In this document: piece after piece, positions 35,177-44,745 of the stretch | Position numbering within the stretch: position 1 is the stretch's first letter | Layout of the letters: each line of letters opens with the position of its first letter | NCBI RefSeq assembly: GCF_900167145.1 | Contig: NZ_FUWG01000016.1 | Span: 1 to 64,000 of the forward strand | From: Treponema porcinum | GTDB taxonomy: Bacteria; Spirochaetota; Spirochaetia; Treponematales; Treponemataceae | Direction: 5' to 3' | DNA: 64,000 bases | Notes under the pieces: generated by a model | Told to the model about the DNA's origin: nothing | The model's database searches: none | Seen by the model: the letters and a program-made list of their open reading frames with translations, nothing else | Program-made: the position numbers and the translations under genes

Positions 35177-38098
35177 ATGGAAGATAAGGAACTTGTTGTT
35201 TCCCGCGCACGGAATGCCGTCATTTCACGAGATTTTGAGATGGCAGCACGGCTGTACAATTCACTGCTGAGGGAAGAACCGGCGAACGAAAAATATCTTG
35301 AGGCACTCGGAAACATCTACATCAAGACAGGAAACGACGAAAAAGCAATTCCTTATTTTGAGTCTATTCTTGAAAAATCTCCGCGCAATTTTAATGCACT
35401 GAACAGCATAGGCGGAATTTACCGCCGCCTTAAAATCTACGATGAAGCAATTATCGTGCTGAAAAAAGCGCTTGAAATCGACAAAAATAATCCGGAAATC
35501 AACTACAATCTTGGATTTACCTATAAATCAATGGGAAAGACAGACGAAGCAATCGAAAGTTTTGAAACAGTCATCGACTACAATCCGTCTGACGTACTTG
35601 CGTACAATCATCTTGCTTCAATCTATGCAGAAAAGCATAACTACACAAAAGCAATTGCCACATACAAAAAAGGACTTCAAATTGACCCGAACCATCCGAT
35701 TTTGCAATACAACCTTGCAAAAGCGTATCAGGCAATCCACGACGATGCAGGTGCAGTAGCCGCATTCGAAACGGCGCTCCGGGCAAAACCGGGCTGGACT
35801 GACGCCGTAAAAGACTACTCCGAAGTACTGCTTTCTCACCGAAAAACGCGCGCCGCCGCAGACCTTGTCCGCAATGCAATCGAACTTCATCCGAAAAACG
35901 CAGAACTGTACACCCTTCAGGGAAAAATCTATCTCCGCCAGTACTACTTCGACGGCGCAATACAGGCTCTGGAAAACGCAGACAAACTTTCCCCAAAGAA
36001 CAGCACCGTCCTTTCGCTTCTTGCCGAAGCATACTGCCGGCGCGGTAAAAAAGCGGATGCCGTAAATACAATCCTTGAAGCAGAAAGCGCTGACAATTTT
36101 CCGAATGCGTCCGTTCAGAAAAAAACAATCTCAATCCTGCTTACCGCCGGAAAATACGAACAGGCACTTTCCTGCCTTAAAAAAGTTTCCGCAGAAAACA
36201 AAAACGACGCAGAACTCCTTGACCTTGCCGGTCAGTATTACATCACCCAGAAAAAAGACGACAGCGTAAATCTGTGCTGTGAAAAAATAAAAAAATCAGC
36301 CCCGGACTACGAACTTTACCTTCTGCACTGGGCAAAAAGATACAACGAAGCCGGCGACAACGAAAAAAGCCGCTCTATGTATATGAAATATCTTGAGTCA
36401 AACAACAAGGATGCATGCGCCTGGGTAGACCTTGCCTGTCTTGACGAAGAAATGGGAAATAACGCAGAGGCAGAGGACGAATATTCTACAGCACTTGCCT
36501 TTGACCCGGCAAATTACGCCGCAAAACTCCTTCTTAAAAAACTTTGCGAAAAACGCCGGGAACAGCAGGAACTTCAGGAAGAAGAGCCGAATGACTTTGA
36601 CCTTGGCAACTACATCGAACAGTCGGAACAGGAAAACGACGAACTTGCCGAAACACTGCTGAACGACACGCCGGAAATGGAGGACGTAAACATTCTTGAA
36701 TTCGACGATTCTGTAACGCCGGAAGAAAAACCGGAAGAGGAGTCGGAAGAAGAAAATACAGAAGAACAGGAAGAAGCTGAAGAGCCGGCAGAACAGCTTG
36801 TTGACAACGACATTCCGGTTGAAAGTATGCTTGACTATCCGGACGATGCGCTTTCCCTTACCGACGAACTTGTGGACGAAAAAGACGACACGAACGAAGA
36901 ACCGGCTGACGATGAAGAAACGGAAACCAAGGAAAAGGAACAGCCGGAGCAGGAAAAACAGGAAGAAGAACCGCAATATCCTGTTTTTGAAAATACAGCG
37001 CAAAGACCGCCGGAACAGTCACAAGAGCCGCTTCCGTTTATGCAGGAAGACAAAGACACAGAGGACACAGACTCGGAAGATAAAATCTTGGAAAACAAAA
37101 CTGATTTTCCGGCAGATGATATTTTCTCCGGCGATGACGCCACTTTGGAAGAAACGCCTGTCGTGCAGGACAGCGCAGATTACGACGAACCGGCAGAAAT
37201 CCCGGAAGAAGAGCGCATTCCGGAAAAAACTTCTTCACCTTACGAAATGCCTGAACCTGTAAAAACGCAGGAGCCGCCGAAGCAAAATCCGGCAGAAGCT
37301 TTCGAGAACAGCAGGATTGCGGCAGAAGCAGCCGTAAACGCAGCAAAAGCGGTACAAGCAGCAACAAGCATCGCAAGTACGATTTCATCGGCGGAAGAAT
37401 ACATAAAAACAGTTGCGGACAAAGCAGCAAGAACGGCGGCGGAAAAAGCAGCAGAAGAAGCGGCAGTTCGTACAGAAGAAACAGCCGGTGCAGCAGCAGA
37501 AAAACTCACCAAAATCGCCGACGACATTCAGGAACGGGCCGCTTCGCTTCAAAATCATATAGATTCGCTCAAGCAAAACCAAATCGACTCTGTAGCAGAA
37601 GAACTTGAACAGAAATTCGAAAATTCCGTAAAGCCAGAATTCGAACCGGATGAAGACCCGGCTGTAGAAAAATACAACAGCCTTATGCAGCAGGTAGGAA
37701 ACATCCTTCCTGTCATAAGCAGAATGCTTGAAAATAAGGAACTTGCGCAGAAATTCAACAAGGAAGTGCTTTTGTTCAAGCAGCTTCGCGAAATGGGCGA
37801 CAGCCTTCCCGACGAAAACAAACGCCAGTTCCTTTTAAGCAAGACGCGGCTTCTTCTGGACTTCTTAATTGCGCGCCTTTCCGGAAAACCAGGACTTCTG
37901 AAAACGTCAAAATCCCTGCGCAAAACCGGAATAATTGATGACCTAATAGAAGAAACGAAAGAAGAAGACGACATTCCTGTAACGGAACTGACAGAAAAAG
38001 TCCTTGTAAAAATGCAGGAACTTGCAAAAAACCTTCCTGACCAGACAATGGCACAGGGACTTCTGAACCTTTCTGACGAAGTAATTGAAAAACTGTAG
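35177..38098 (+). CDS. Long tetratricopeptide repeat protein
   Basis: 973 residues. Residues about 1-430 are a run of TPR helices (for example AARLYNSLLREEPANEKYLEALGNIYI, ALEIDKNNPEINYNLGFTYKSMGKTDEAIESF in part). Residues about 460-690 are an extremely acidic, Glu/Pro-rich linker; about 715-800 an Ala-rich coiled coil (AAEAAVNAAKAVQAA); and about 830-973 a compact helical C-terminal domain (KYNSLMQQVGNILPVISRML). No signal peptide, so cytoplasmic. A scaffold role is suggested by the repeats, but partners are unknown. GGAG precedes the ATG; it follows the LamG/FN3 gene by 44 bp. Confidence 0.8.
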   Translation: MEDKELVVSRARNAVISRDFEMAARLYNSLLREEPANEKYLEALGNIYIKTGNDEKAIPYFESILEKSPRNFNALNSIGGIYRRLKIYDEAIIVLKKALEIDKNNPEINYNLGFTYKSMGKTDEAIESFETVIDYNPSDVLAYNHLASIYAEKHNYTKAIATYKKGLQIDPNHPILQYNLAKAYQAIHDDAGAVAAFETALRAKPGWTDAVKDYSEVLLSHRKTRAAADLVRNAIELHPKNAELYTLQGKIYLRQYYFDGAIQALENADKLSPKNSTVLSLLAEAYCRRGKKADAVNTILEAESADNFPNASVQKKTISILLTAGKYEQALSCLKKVSAENKNDAELLDLAGQYYITQKKDDSVNLCCEKIKKSAPDYELYLLHWAKRYNEAGDNEKSRSMYMKYLESNNKDACAWVDLACLDEEMGNNAEAEDEYSTALAFDPANYAAKLLLKKLCEKRREQQELQEEEPNDFDLGNYIEQSEQENDELAETLLNDTPEMEDVNILEFDDSVTPEEKPEEESEEENTEEQEEAEEPAEQLVDNDIPVESMLDYPDDALSLTDELVDEKDDTNEEPADDEETETKEKEQPEQEKQEEEPQYPVFENTAQRPPEQSQEPLPFMQEDKDTEDTDSEDKILENKTDFPADDIFSGDDATLEETPVVQDSADYDEPAEIPEEERIPEKTSSPYEMPEPVKTQEPPKQNPAEAFENSRIAAEAAVNAAKAVQAATSIASTISSAEEYIKTVADKAARTAAEKAAEEAAVRTEETAGAAAEKLTKIADDIQERAASLQNHIDSLKQNQIDSVAEELEQKFENSVKPEFEPDEDPAVEKYNSLMQQVGNILPVISRMLENKELAQKFNKEVLLFKQLREMGDSLPDENKRQFLLSKTRLLLDFLIARLSGKPGLLKTSKSLRKTGIIDDLIEETKEEDDIPVTELTEKVLVKMQELAKNLPDQTMAQGLLNLSDEVIEKL

Positions 38099-38121
38099 CC
38101 GCAAACGGTAAACGTAAAATT

Positions 38122-38156
38122 CAATGCAGCTGCCGCAAAAGCACGCTGCATTTTAT
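38122..38156 (+). terminator. Terminator of the TPR gene
   Basis: Arms AATGCAGC and GCTGCATT around a 15-nt loop, then TTATTT. It lies just upstream of the MATE promoter. Confidence 0.65.
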
Positions 38157-38185
38157 TTGCAATAAAAAATGCGTTGTGCTATAAC
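38157..38185 (+). promoter_or_regulatory. MATE gene promoter, leaderless geometry
   Basis: -35 TTGCAA (38157-38162), 17 bp, extended -10 TGC-TATAAC (38177-38185). The ATG at 38192 starts 6 nt after the -10. The in-frame ATG at 38174 lies upstream of the -10 and is excluded. Confidence 0.7.
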
Positions 38186-38191
38186 CTTGTT

Positions 38192-39550
38192 ATGATTCAG
38201 CCGCGCACAGACACAGTTTCAATAACAGAAGGACCTATCTGGAAAGGACTCCTTGCATTTTTCTTCCCGATTTTGCTCGGAACATTTTTCCAGCAGCTTT
38301 ACAATACAGTTGATGCCGTCGTCGTAGGAAATTTCATAGGAAAAGAAGCGCTTGCGGCTGCAGGCGGCGGAACGGCAATCTACATAAACCTTCTCGTAGG
38401 ATTTTTCACAGGACTTTCCGCAGGCTCAACGATTATAATATCGCAGTTTTTCGGAGCAGGGAGAAAACGCGAACTTGCAGCAGCCGTACGGACGGCAATA
38501 TGGATTTCCGTAGTGCTCGGAATTTTTATGACGGCGGCAGGACTTATTCTTTCACGACCGGCACTTCTTGTCATTGAAACGCCTCAGCCAGTTTTTGACG
38601 ATTCGCTTTTATACCTGAGAATTTACTTCATCGGAATTCTGCCTATGTTCATCTATAATATGGGAGCAGGAGTCCTTCGCGCAGCAGGGGATTCAAAAAG
38701 TCCGTTCACAGTACTTGTAGCCGGCTGTTTCATAAACATCGTCCTTGACCTGCTATTCGTTCCCGTACTCAAACTTGGAATTGCCGGCGCAGCCTGGGCA
38801 ACAGTCATCTCGCAGACATTCTGTATGGCAGTCATCATAAAAAAACTGCACAGGAACAGCAGCTTTGATTTTCGCATAACAAACATAAAACCGGAAACAA
38901 ACCTTCTGAATAAAATGATGAGGCTTGGACTTCCCACAGGAATTCAGTCATCGCTCTACACAATCTCAAACCTTATAATTCAGTCGAACGTCAATTCATT
39001 TGGAACGGATATGATTGCGGCAGTTGCGGCATACGGACGGATTGATGCGTTTTTCTGGATGACGATAAGCTCTTTTGGAACGGCAATAACGACGTTTGCA
39101 GGGCAGAATTACGGCGCTCATCTTATTTCACGCATAAAAAAGGGAACGGCAGAAGGACTTTTGATGATGGGCGCAATATCAGTTTTTTACACCGTACTGT
39201 TTTATTCTACAGGAAAATACATTTTCAGGCTGTTCACGGCTGACGCGGCAGTCATCGAAGAAGGTATGAACATCCTGCGCTTTCTTTCGCCGTTCTTCAT
39301 AGTCTATATGCCGATTGAAGTACTTTCGGGAACGATTCACGGTGCAGGCGATACGTTCAGACCGATGATTATTACGATGCTGGGAGTATGCGTCCTGCGC
39401 ATAGTATGGCTTTTTGCAGCAGTACCCCTTCACCGCACAATAAACACAGTTCTTGCCTGCTACCCGGTTACATGGATTGCAACATCAATCGCCTTTTTCA
39501 TATACTACGCAAGCAACGCCTGGCTTAAGGAAACGGACGCCATAAAATAA
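38192..39550 (+). CDS. MATE family efflux transporter
   Basis: 452 residues, 12 membrane helices in two six-helix halves. MATE hallmarks include LGTFFQQLYNTVDAVVVGNFIG (TM1), AAVAAYGRIDAFFWM and TTFAGQNYGA in the second half. Cation-coupled export of drugs or metabolites; substrate unknown. The start at 38192 (MIQPRTDTV) is set by the promoter, which leaves almost no leader and no ribosome-binding site. Monocistronic. Confidence 0.9.
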   Translation: MIQPRTDTVSITEGPIWKGLLAFFFPILLGTFFQQLYNTVDAVVVGNFIGKEALAAAGGGTAIYINLLVGFFTGLSAGSTIIISQFFGAGRKRELAAAVRTAIWISVVLGIFMTAAGLILSRPALLVIETPQPVFDDSLLYLRIYFIGILPMFIYNMGAGVLRAAGDSKSPFTVLVAGCFINIVLDLLFVPVLKLGIAGAAWATVISQTFCMAVIIKKLHRNSSFDFRITNIKPETNLLNKMMRLGLPTGIQSSLYTISNLIIQSNVNSFGTDMIAAVAAYGRIDAFFWMTISSFGTAITTFAGQNYGAHLISRIKKGTAEGLLMMGAISVFYTVLFYSTGKYIFRLFTADAAVIEEGMNILRFLSPFFIVYMPIEVLSGTIHGAGDTFRPMIITMLGVCVLRIVWLFAAVPLHRTINTVLACYPVTWIATSIAFFIYYASNAWLKETDAIK

Positions 39551-39633
39551 GAAAAATATCTTTTTCATTTTACATCATCATTTCTAAAAAAACGATTAGG
39601 AATATCAAAGTAAATGCCCCCCTACAAAAAAAA

Positions 39634-39987
39634 TTACAGGGTAATCAAAAGCATTACAAAAAATATACAGATTACCGCAAGCGCAGCTAGTATCGACATT
39701 AACGAACTTAATACGAACTGGAATAATTTTTGATGCTTTATGTTTTCATTAACGGCTATGACTGTTTTTAAAAGTTCAATTTCTTCTTTCATTGAAAGTT
39801 TTTTTTCTTCCTGCATAGACTTCTGCATAGACTCGATCATACAGGATTTGAGGCTGTCTTCATCAGTTTTTTTTATCAGTTCGTTTCTGTTTGAAAGTAT
39901 GCACACTGTAAACAGGACGGCATAAATTATTAAGTATAAGCCCAAGGCACTGATTAAACCTACAAGTATGATACGAAAATTATTCAT
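39634..39987 (-). CDS. Small two-helix membrane protein
   Basis: 117 residues. Membrane helix at about 7-31, a charged helical stretch rich in Lys/Glu/Met (CMIESMQKSMQEEKKLSMKEE), and a second helix at about 88-116. No family recognised. It follows lgt by 15 bp on the same strand and is probably co-transcribed; the start region has no strong Shine-Dalgarno sequence. The topology suggests a cytoplasmic coiled coil between two anchors. Confidence 0.6.
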   Translation of the reverse strand: MNNFRIILVGLISALGLYLIIYAVLFTVCILSNRNELIKKTDEDSLKSCMIESMQKSMQEEKKLSMKEEIELLKTVIAVNENIKHQKLFQFVLSSLMSILAALAVICIFFVMLLITL

Positions 39988-40002
39988 ATAAAATCGCTGA
40001 CC

Positions 40003-40992
40003 TTATCGCTTATGCACCTTTATTCGTTTTTCGTAGAACCAGGTTCCTGCAAGCAGGATTATTCCGCCTACAATCATAATGAAGCACAGTACCTGACCGG
40101 TAGAAAAATTCAGGAGCGAAGTATTTGTATAAATCGGTGCGCCGGAATCTTTTGCAATCCTGTAGCCGATGTCTGCGTCCGGTTCGCGGAAATATTCTAT
40201 AAAAAAGCGGAACAATCCGTAGCCGCTCATATAAATTCCGCTGAGCATTCCGTCCCATTTCTTATGGTTCCGCAGTAAGTAGATTATGAGCCAAAGTAGT
40301 ATTCCTTCAAAAAATGCTTCGTACAGTTGGCTCGGGTGGCGCGGAAGGTTTATGAGTGCTGCGTTTTCCGAAACCGTCATTCCGGCTTTCTGCGCAAACT
40401 CGCGTACCCAACCGAGTGACAGTGAAAAGCGTTCTGCATCAGGAAATACGACTCCCCACGGTTTTGTCGTAATTCTTCCATATAATTCACCGTTCATAAA
40501 GTTCCCTATTCTACCGAACGTATAGCCCAGTGGAATTGCAGTTACCATTGCATCAACCCATTTGAAAAGCGGCTGTTTTCTTTTCCAGCACCAGAAAATC
40601 ATTCCGATTAGTCCACCTATAAATCCTCCGTGATATGACATCCCGGAAAGTCCTGTAAATCTTCCCCTGCTGTCGAACGGCCAGAAAATGAGCCACGGTT
40701 TCTGCCTGTATAAGCCGCTTGTATCATATACAAGGGCAGAAAAAACGCGTGCTCCTATGAGCAGAAAAATTATTCCGGTTGTTATGAAACTGAAAAGGTC
40801 ATCTTCAGTAGCGGTGTACGTTTTTGTATTTAGCATTCCTTCCTTTGAAATTTTTTTCAGAATGAAAAACGCCGTTCCGAATGCAAATATGTACATAAGT
40901 CCGTACCAACGCAGAAGTCCCAGAACAGGAACTCCTGGAAAAATTTCCGGATGAATCCAGGAAGGGTATTGTATAAATAACGGTAATGTCAT
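40003..40992 (-). CDS. lgt: Prolipoprotein diacylglyceryl transferase
   Basis: 329 residues with seven membrane helices. Family motifs: LRWYGLMYIFAF, GARVFSAL, SGMSYHGGFIGG (essential His in YHGG), and the Lgt signature GRIGNFMNGELYGR with following RHPSQLYEA. Transfers diacylglycerol to the lipobox cysteine of prolipoproteins. GGAG precedes the ATG. The leader contains the second copy of the intergenic hairpin element. Slightly longer than typical, with an extra loop DADIGYRIAKDSGAPIY in part. Confidence 0.93.
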   Translation of the reverse strand: MTLPLFIQYPSWIHPEIFPGVPVLGLLRWYGLMYIFAFGTAFFILKKISKEGMLNTKTYTATEDDLFSFITTGIIFLLIGARVFSALVYDTSGLYRQKPWLIFWPFDSRGRFTGLSGMSYHGGFIGGLIGMIFWCWKRKQPLFKWVDAMVTAIPLGYTFGRIGNFMNGELYGRITTKPWGVVFPDAERFSLSLGWVREFAQKAGMTVSENAALINLPRHPSQLYEAFFEGILLWLIIYLLRNHKKWDGMLSGIYMSGYGLFRFFIEYFREPDADIGYRIAKDSGAPIYTNTSLLNFSTGQVLCFIMIVGGIILLAGTWFYEKRIKVHKR

Positions 40993-41018
40993 TTTATTTC
41001 TCCAAAAAAAGTCAATGA

Positions 41019-41091
41019 GGAAATTCGCAACGCGAACTTGTGAATCACCATACCTCGCAGCTTACGGCGAAGTATGGTGATTACACTCTCC
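41019..41091. repeat. Intergenic hairpin element, copy B
   Basis: The same 26-bp block as copy A (41019-41044), a different 9-bp hairpin (TCACCATAC 41045-41053, GTATGGTGA 41072-41080) and the same TTACACTCTCC end (41081-41091). It lies between the MinD-like gene and lgt, in the lgt leader. Confidence 0.75.
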
Positions 41092-41111
41092 TGACAAAGC
41101 TGTATTTTGCG

Positions 41112-42257
41112 TTACAGCGGAAATCCCATTTTTGCTGCCTTTACAAGTTTTGACTTAAGCAGAAGGTTTTCTTTCCGGAGCTGAGTAAGCTCGTATGACT
41201 GCGTTTTTATCATTTCTATAAGTTCTCCGTTTGAAAGCTGGCCGCTTCCTACAAGGTCATCAATTCCCGACAGCTTGAGTGCGTAGTCTTCATTTGCTTC
41301 TTCTTCAGCCTGCGAGAATGATGCGGCAGAGTCAATTTCGTTTGTAAATTCTGCATCAAATTCACGCGGTTCTGCAGCAATTACTTTTTCTGCGATGCGC
41401 TGGATTGCCTGCGAAAGAACGCAGTGCGGCTTGTATACGGTAACAGGCAGACGTGAAGAAAGCGCCTTGTCCTGAAGCTGGTCACGGTACATAAGTCCAA
41501 GATATTCAAGCTCTATGCCAAGATACTGTGCACAGGAATTCCGTATGCGTTGTGCACGGTCAGCATCCTTAGGGTCGTCAATCATATTCATTACAAGCCG
41601 AGGCCGGAACTGCTTCATCCGTGACAGGAACAGTTCCGTTGACTGCGGATCTACCTGCCGCAGGGCTTCTGCAAGCCGCGGAATGTAGAGAGTTTTCATT
41701 TTGTCTGAATCTTTTTTAAGGCTGTCAAGAAGTGCCCTTCCCGGAGTTCCTTTTTTGAACGTCGTATACATAAGGCGGAAGGCGCAGTTTTTGATGAAAA
41801 GGTAGCCGTCCAACGTAGCTGTAACCGTAGGTGAAGTTACAAGAATTCCCTGCGGAGACTGAAGGAACATATCAAGGATAATCTGGTGCGTTCCTGCTCC
41901 AAGGTCAAGGATAAGAAAATCTGCGTCAATGTTGTGGAAATTACGCACAAGTTTTGCTTTTTGTGCCGCCTTCAGCGAAGTAAGTCCCGGAATCTGACTG
42001 TCTCCTGCAATGAAACTGACATTTTCATATTCAGTAGGTTCTATAATGCTTTGAAAAGATGTTTTTTCCGTAAGGTAAGTTCCGATGCTGCTGTTCTTTA
42101 CGTTATGCCCGATTGCCAGATGAAGGTTCGAGGCACCCAGGTCAAGGTCTGCAAGGACGACTTTTTTACCTGCCTGACCGAGTGTTATTGCGAGATTTGC
42201 AGAAAGAAGGCTTTTGCCTACGCCGCCTTTACCGCTTGCGATAGGAATTATTTGCAT
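41112..42257 (-). CDS. MinD/FlhG-like P-loop ATPase
   Basis: 381 residues. Deviant Walker A with signature lysine (IASGKGGVGKSLLSANLA), switch I LADLDLGASNLHLAIG, and Walker B FLILDLGAGT; the C-terminal 100 residues are acidic and end in a coiled coil (SYELTQLRKENLLLKSKLVKA). The family includes MinD, ParA and the flagellar regulator FlhG. It has no obvious MinD membrane-targeting helix, so a septum role is unlikely; its target is unknown. An extended -10 (TGA-TATACT) ends 6 nt before the ATG and no Shine-Dalgarno is present. Confidence 0.82.
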   Translation of the reverse strand: MQIIPIASGKGGVGKSLLSANLAITLGQAGKKVVLADLDLGASNLHLAIGHNVKNSSIGTYLTEKTSFQSIIEPTEYENVSFIAGDSQIPGLTSLKAAQKAKLVRNFHNIDADFLILDLGAGTHQIILDMFLQSPQGILVTSPTVTATLDGYLFIKNCAFRLMYTTFKKGTPGRALLDSLKKDSDKMKTLYIPRLAEALRQVDPQSTELFLSRMKQFRPRLVMNMIDDPKDADRAQRIRNSCAQYLGIELEYLGLMYRDQLQDKALSSRLPVTVYKPHCVLSQAIQRIAEKVIAAEPREFDAEFTNEIDSAASFSQAEEEANEDYALKLSGIDDLVGSGQLSNGELIEMIKTQSYELTQLRKENLLLKSKLVKAAKMGFPL

Positions 42258-42263
42258 ACAAAA

Positions 42264-42272
42264 AGTATATCA
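42264..42272 (-). promoter_or_regulatory. Extended -10 of the MinD-like gene, leaderless geometry
   Basis: Minus strand TGA then TATACT (42269-42264), 6 nt, then ATG 42257. A weak -35 (TTTGAA) lies about 16 bp further upstream. Confidence 0.6.
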
Positions 42273-42357
42273 TACTTGAATGTGTTTCAAAAGTGCAAAA
42301 ATGCCCGGCGGCGGTAAAAACACCAATCCGCCGTGCATATATTGAAAATTTTGCCTC

Positions 42358-42363
42358 TATAAC
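42358..42363 (+). promoter_or_regulatory. -10 box of ctpA
   Basis: TATAAC (42358-42363) is followed by 7 nt and ATG 42371, with no Shine-Dalgarno; no clear -35. Confidence 0.5.
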
Positions 42364-42370
42364 TTAAAAT

Positions 42371-43870
42371 ATGTATATGAAAAAACTATCGTTTAAGCAG
42401 ACTGTGCATTTTTTTTCAAGAGCCGCTGTATTTTTTGCCGTATCTGTTTTTGCTTCGCAGTGCTTTGCCCAGTCATCCGTTTCTGATGAAAAAGTTTCCA
42501 ATTTTTATTATCTGAAAAAACTGAATTCGGTTTTTGATTTAGTCCAGCAGTATTATGTTGATGAAGTTGACCCTAAAGTGCTGTATGAAGGCGCAATGAA
42601 AGGTCTGATGAACGCTTTTAATGATCCGTACACTTCCTATCTTGATGCCGATACTATCCGCGATTTGTCTGACACAACTAAAGGCAAGTTCGGCGGAGTT
42701 GGACTTTCGATTTCAAAAGCCGTTGAGTCTACTCCTGAAAAACCTGCGTATGTCGAGGTTGTTTCTCCTATAGAAGATTCTCCCGGCGAGCGTGCTGGAA
42801 TTCTTGCCGGCGACTATCTGATTGAAATTGCCGGAAAACCGACGCCGGAAATGACGATGCAGGAAGTTCTTAATGAACTTCGCGGTGAAGAGGGAACGCC
42901 GGTTACCGTTACCGTTCTTCGCGGAAAGAACATCTCTTTTTCGGTAGAACTTGTCCGCGAAATGATAGAAGTTCCTACCGTAAAATATGGCATGATACAG
43001 AACACCGGCTACCTGAGAATTATTCAATTTACTCCGGAAACGCCTGCCCGCGTTCAGGAAGCGATTGATTTTTTCAAAAAAAGCAGTTATGCAAATATGA
43101 TAATTGATCTGCGCGACAATCCTGGCGGACTGATTACAAGCGTCGTTGAAATTGCGGACAAATTCATTGACGAAGGTCCGATTGTGTCTACAAAGAGCCG
43201 CATTGCCTTTGAAAATTCCGTGTTCAATGCAAAAAAAGAAAACACTGTCGTCCGCGACATTCCGATTGTCGTACTTATAAACCGCGGTTCTGCAAGTGCG
43301 TCAGAAATTCTTTCCGGTGCGCTCAAGGACAATCACCTTGCCTATCTTGTAGGAAAACGGACTTACGGAAAAGGTTCTGTACAGCAGGTGATTCCGCTTA
43401 CGGAAACCGAAGAAATCAAGCTGACGATGGCGCGCTATTATACGCCGAGCGATACTAATATAGATAAAATCGGAATTCCGCCGGATCTTGAAGCCGGTTA
43501 TCCTGATTTTACAGAAGATGACGAAAAAGCGTATCTTGAACTTATCAAGTCTAATGCGGTGGAAGAATACGTTGAGGCACATCCGGGAATGGGAGAGCCG
43601 GAAATTGCAGCCTGTGCAGCAGAACTTAAAAAGACATATAATCTTGACGAACGCCTTTTGCGCCGTCTTATAAGGATTAAGGCAGTGCGAACGCAGTCAA
43701 ACCGGCTTTATGATCTGGATTATGATATCCAGCTGAACAAGGCGCTTGAAGTTTTGAATACGACTGCTGATTTTAATAAACTCGTCGCTTCTACAAAAAC
43801 ACTGCACGAACTTCAGGAAGAAGCCGAACTGGCTGCATCCGGCGAAAAAAAGGCAGTTTCTTCAAAGTAG
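42371..43870 (+). CDS. ctpA: C-terminal processing peptidase (S41 family)
   Basis: 499 residues. N-terminal signal/anchor (FFAVSVFASQCFA), a helical part with DPYTSYLDADTI, a PDZ domain (about 95-185: SPIEDSPGERAGILAGDYLIEI), and an S41 protease domain with DLRDNPGG, the catalytic serine in RGSASASEILSGAL and the lysine in GKRTYGKGSVQQV. It trims periplasmic proteins from their C-terminus. Starts at ATG 42371 or 42377. First gene of a run with rsmE, wecG and the sigma54 activator. Confidence 0.92.
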   Translation: MYMKKLSFKQTVHFFSRAAVFFAVSVFASQCFAQSSVSDEKVSNFYYLKKLNSVFDLVQQYYVDEVDPKVLYEGAMKGLMNAFNDPYTSYLDADTIRDLSDTTKGKFGGVGLSISKAVESTPEKPAYVEVVSPIEDSPGERAGILAGDYLIEIAGKPTPEMTMQEVLNELRGEEGTPVTVTVLRGKNISFSVELVREMIEVPTVKYGMIQNTGYLRIIQFTPETPARVQEAIDFFKKSSYANMIIDLRDNPGGLITSVVEIADKFIDEGPIVSTKSRIAFENSVFNAKKENTVVRDIPIVVLINRGSASASEILSGALKDNHLAYLVGKRTYGKGSVQQVIPLTETEEIKLTMARYYTPSDTNIDKIGIPPDLEAGYPDFTEDDEKAYLELIKSNAVEEYVEAHPGMGEPEIAACAAELKKTYNLDERLLRRLIRIKAVRTQSNRLYDLDYDIQLNKALEVLNTTADFNKLVASTKTLHELQEEAELAASGEKKAVSSK

Positions 43871-43871
43871 T

Positions 43872-44732
43872 ATGCGTCAGTTCATTTCTTCTGCACAGCC
43901 GGATAAAGACGGACTTTTATATGTTTCCGGAAAAGAATTCCGCTATCTGCGTCAGGTTCTCCGGCTGAAATGCGGCGATATGCTAAGCGTCCGTCTTCCT
44001 GACGGCGAATTATGCAGTACGACGGTCTGCCGTATTGATGAAGGGAAGAAATCTGCCGTGCTTCAGGTGTGTGCAGACGGCGGCTCTTTTGAAGAAAGCC
44101 AGAATGTTACACGCGGCGTAAAAGCCTGCGAAATTGAAAATGCTTTTTCTTACGTGGACTATTATCTTTTTCAGTATATAGCAAAGCCCGTAAAGATGGA
44201 GCAGATTATCAGGCAGGCAGTTGAATGCGGCGTAAAATATATTGTTCCGGTAACCGGCGCTTTTTCACAAAAGGCGTGCATTGCGGCAATGAAGGGCACA
44301 AAAACCGAACGTTTTGAACGGATTATACGCGAAGCCCGGCAGCAGAGTGGCTCTCCTGTGGAAACGACTGTCCTTGCGCCCGTTACTACGGAACAGGCAG
44401 CTGCGTTTTGGGAAGAACAGTGCGCCGGTGAAAAAGACACCGCCGCCGTCATTCTTTGGGAACGGAGCGAAAATACAGTGCCGCTGAAAACGGTTCTTGA
44501 AGGGAAGAAGATTCGGAAAGCGGCGGTGGCTGTCGGTTGTGAGGGCGGAATAAGCGCCGGTGAAGTACAGGTTTTGCAGAAGGGCGGATTTGTTCCTGTT
44601 CATTTTGCAACGAATATACTGAGGTGCGAAACGGCGGCACTCTACGGAATTGCCGCAGTTCAGTCAATGATTTTAGAGCTTGTGGAAAAATCAACAGCAT
44701 CGCCGCAAACAGCAAGGTATGCTGATTTTTAA
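43872..44732 (+). CDS. rsmE: 16S rRNA m3U1498 methyltransferase
   Basis: 286 residues. N-terminal PUA-like domain (HLRQVLRLK-type: EFRYLRQVLRLKCGDML) and a SPOUT (trefoil knot) domain with KPVKMEQIIRQAVECGV, ERFERIIREARQQSGS, AVGCEGGISAGEV and ILRCETAALY, the last being the SAM-binding knot. Methylates U1498 in the decoding centre. It begins 1 bp after the ctpA stop, so the two are coupled. Confidence 0.92.
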   Translation: MRQFISSAQPDKDGLLYVSGKEFRYLRQVLRLKCGDMLSVRLPDGELCSTTVCRIDEGKKSAVLQVCADGGSFEESQNVTRGVKACEIENAFSYVDYYLFQYIAKPVKMEQIIRQAVECGVKYIVPVTGAFSQKACIAAMKGTKTERFERIIREARQQSGSPVETTVLAPVTTEQAAAFWEEQCAGEKDTAAVILWERSENTVPLKTVLEGKKIRKAAVAVGCEGGISAGEVQVLQKGGFVPVHFATNILRCETAALYGIAAVQSMILELVEKSTASPQTARYADF

Positions 44733-44745
44733 ATGGGAGAATGGT

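Noticed and set aside
36398..37527. Long open frames opposite the TPR gene
   Set aside because: They mirror the acidic Glu/Lys codons of the gene and are low-complexity; no start signals.
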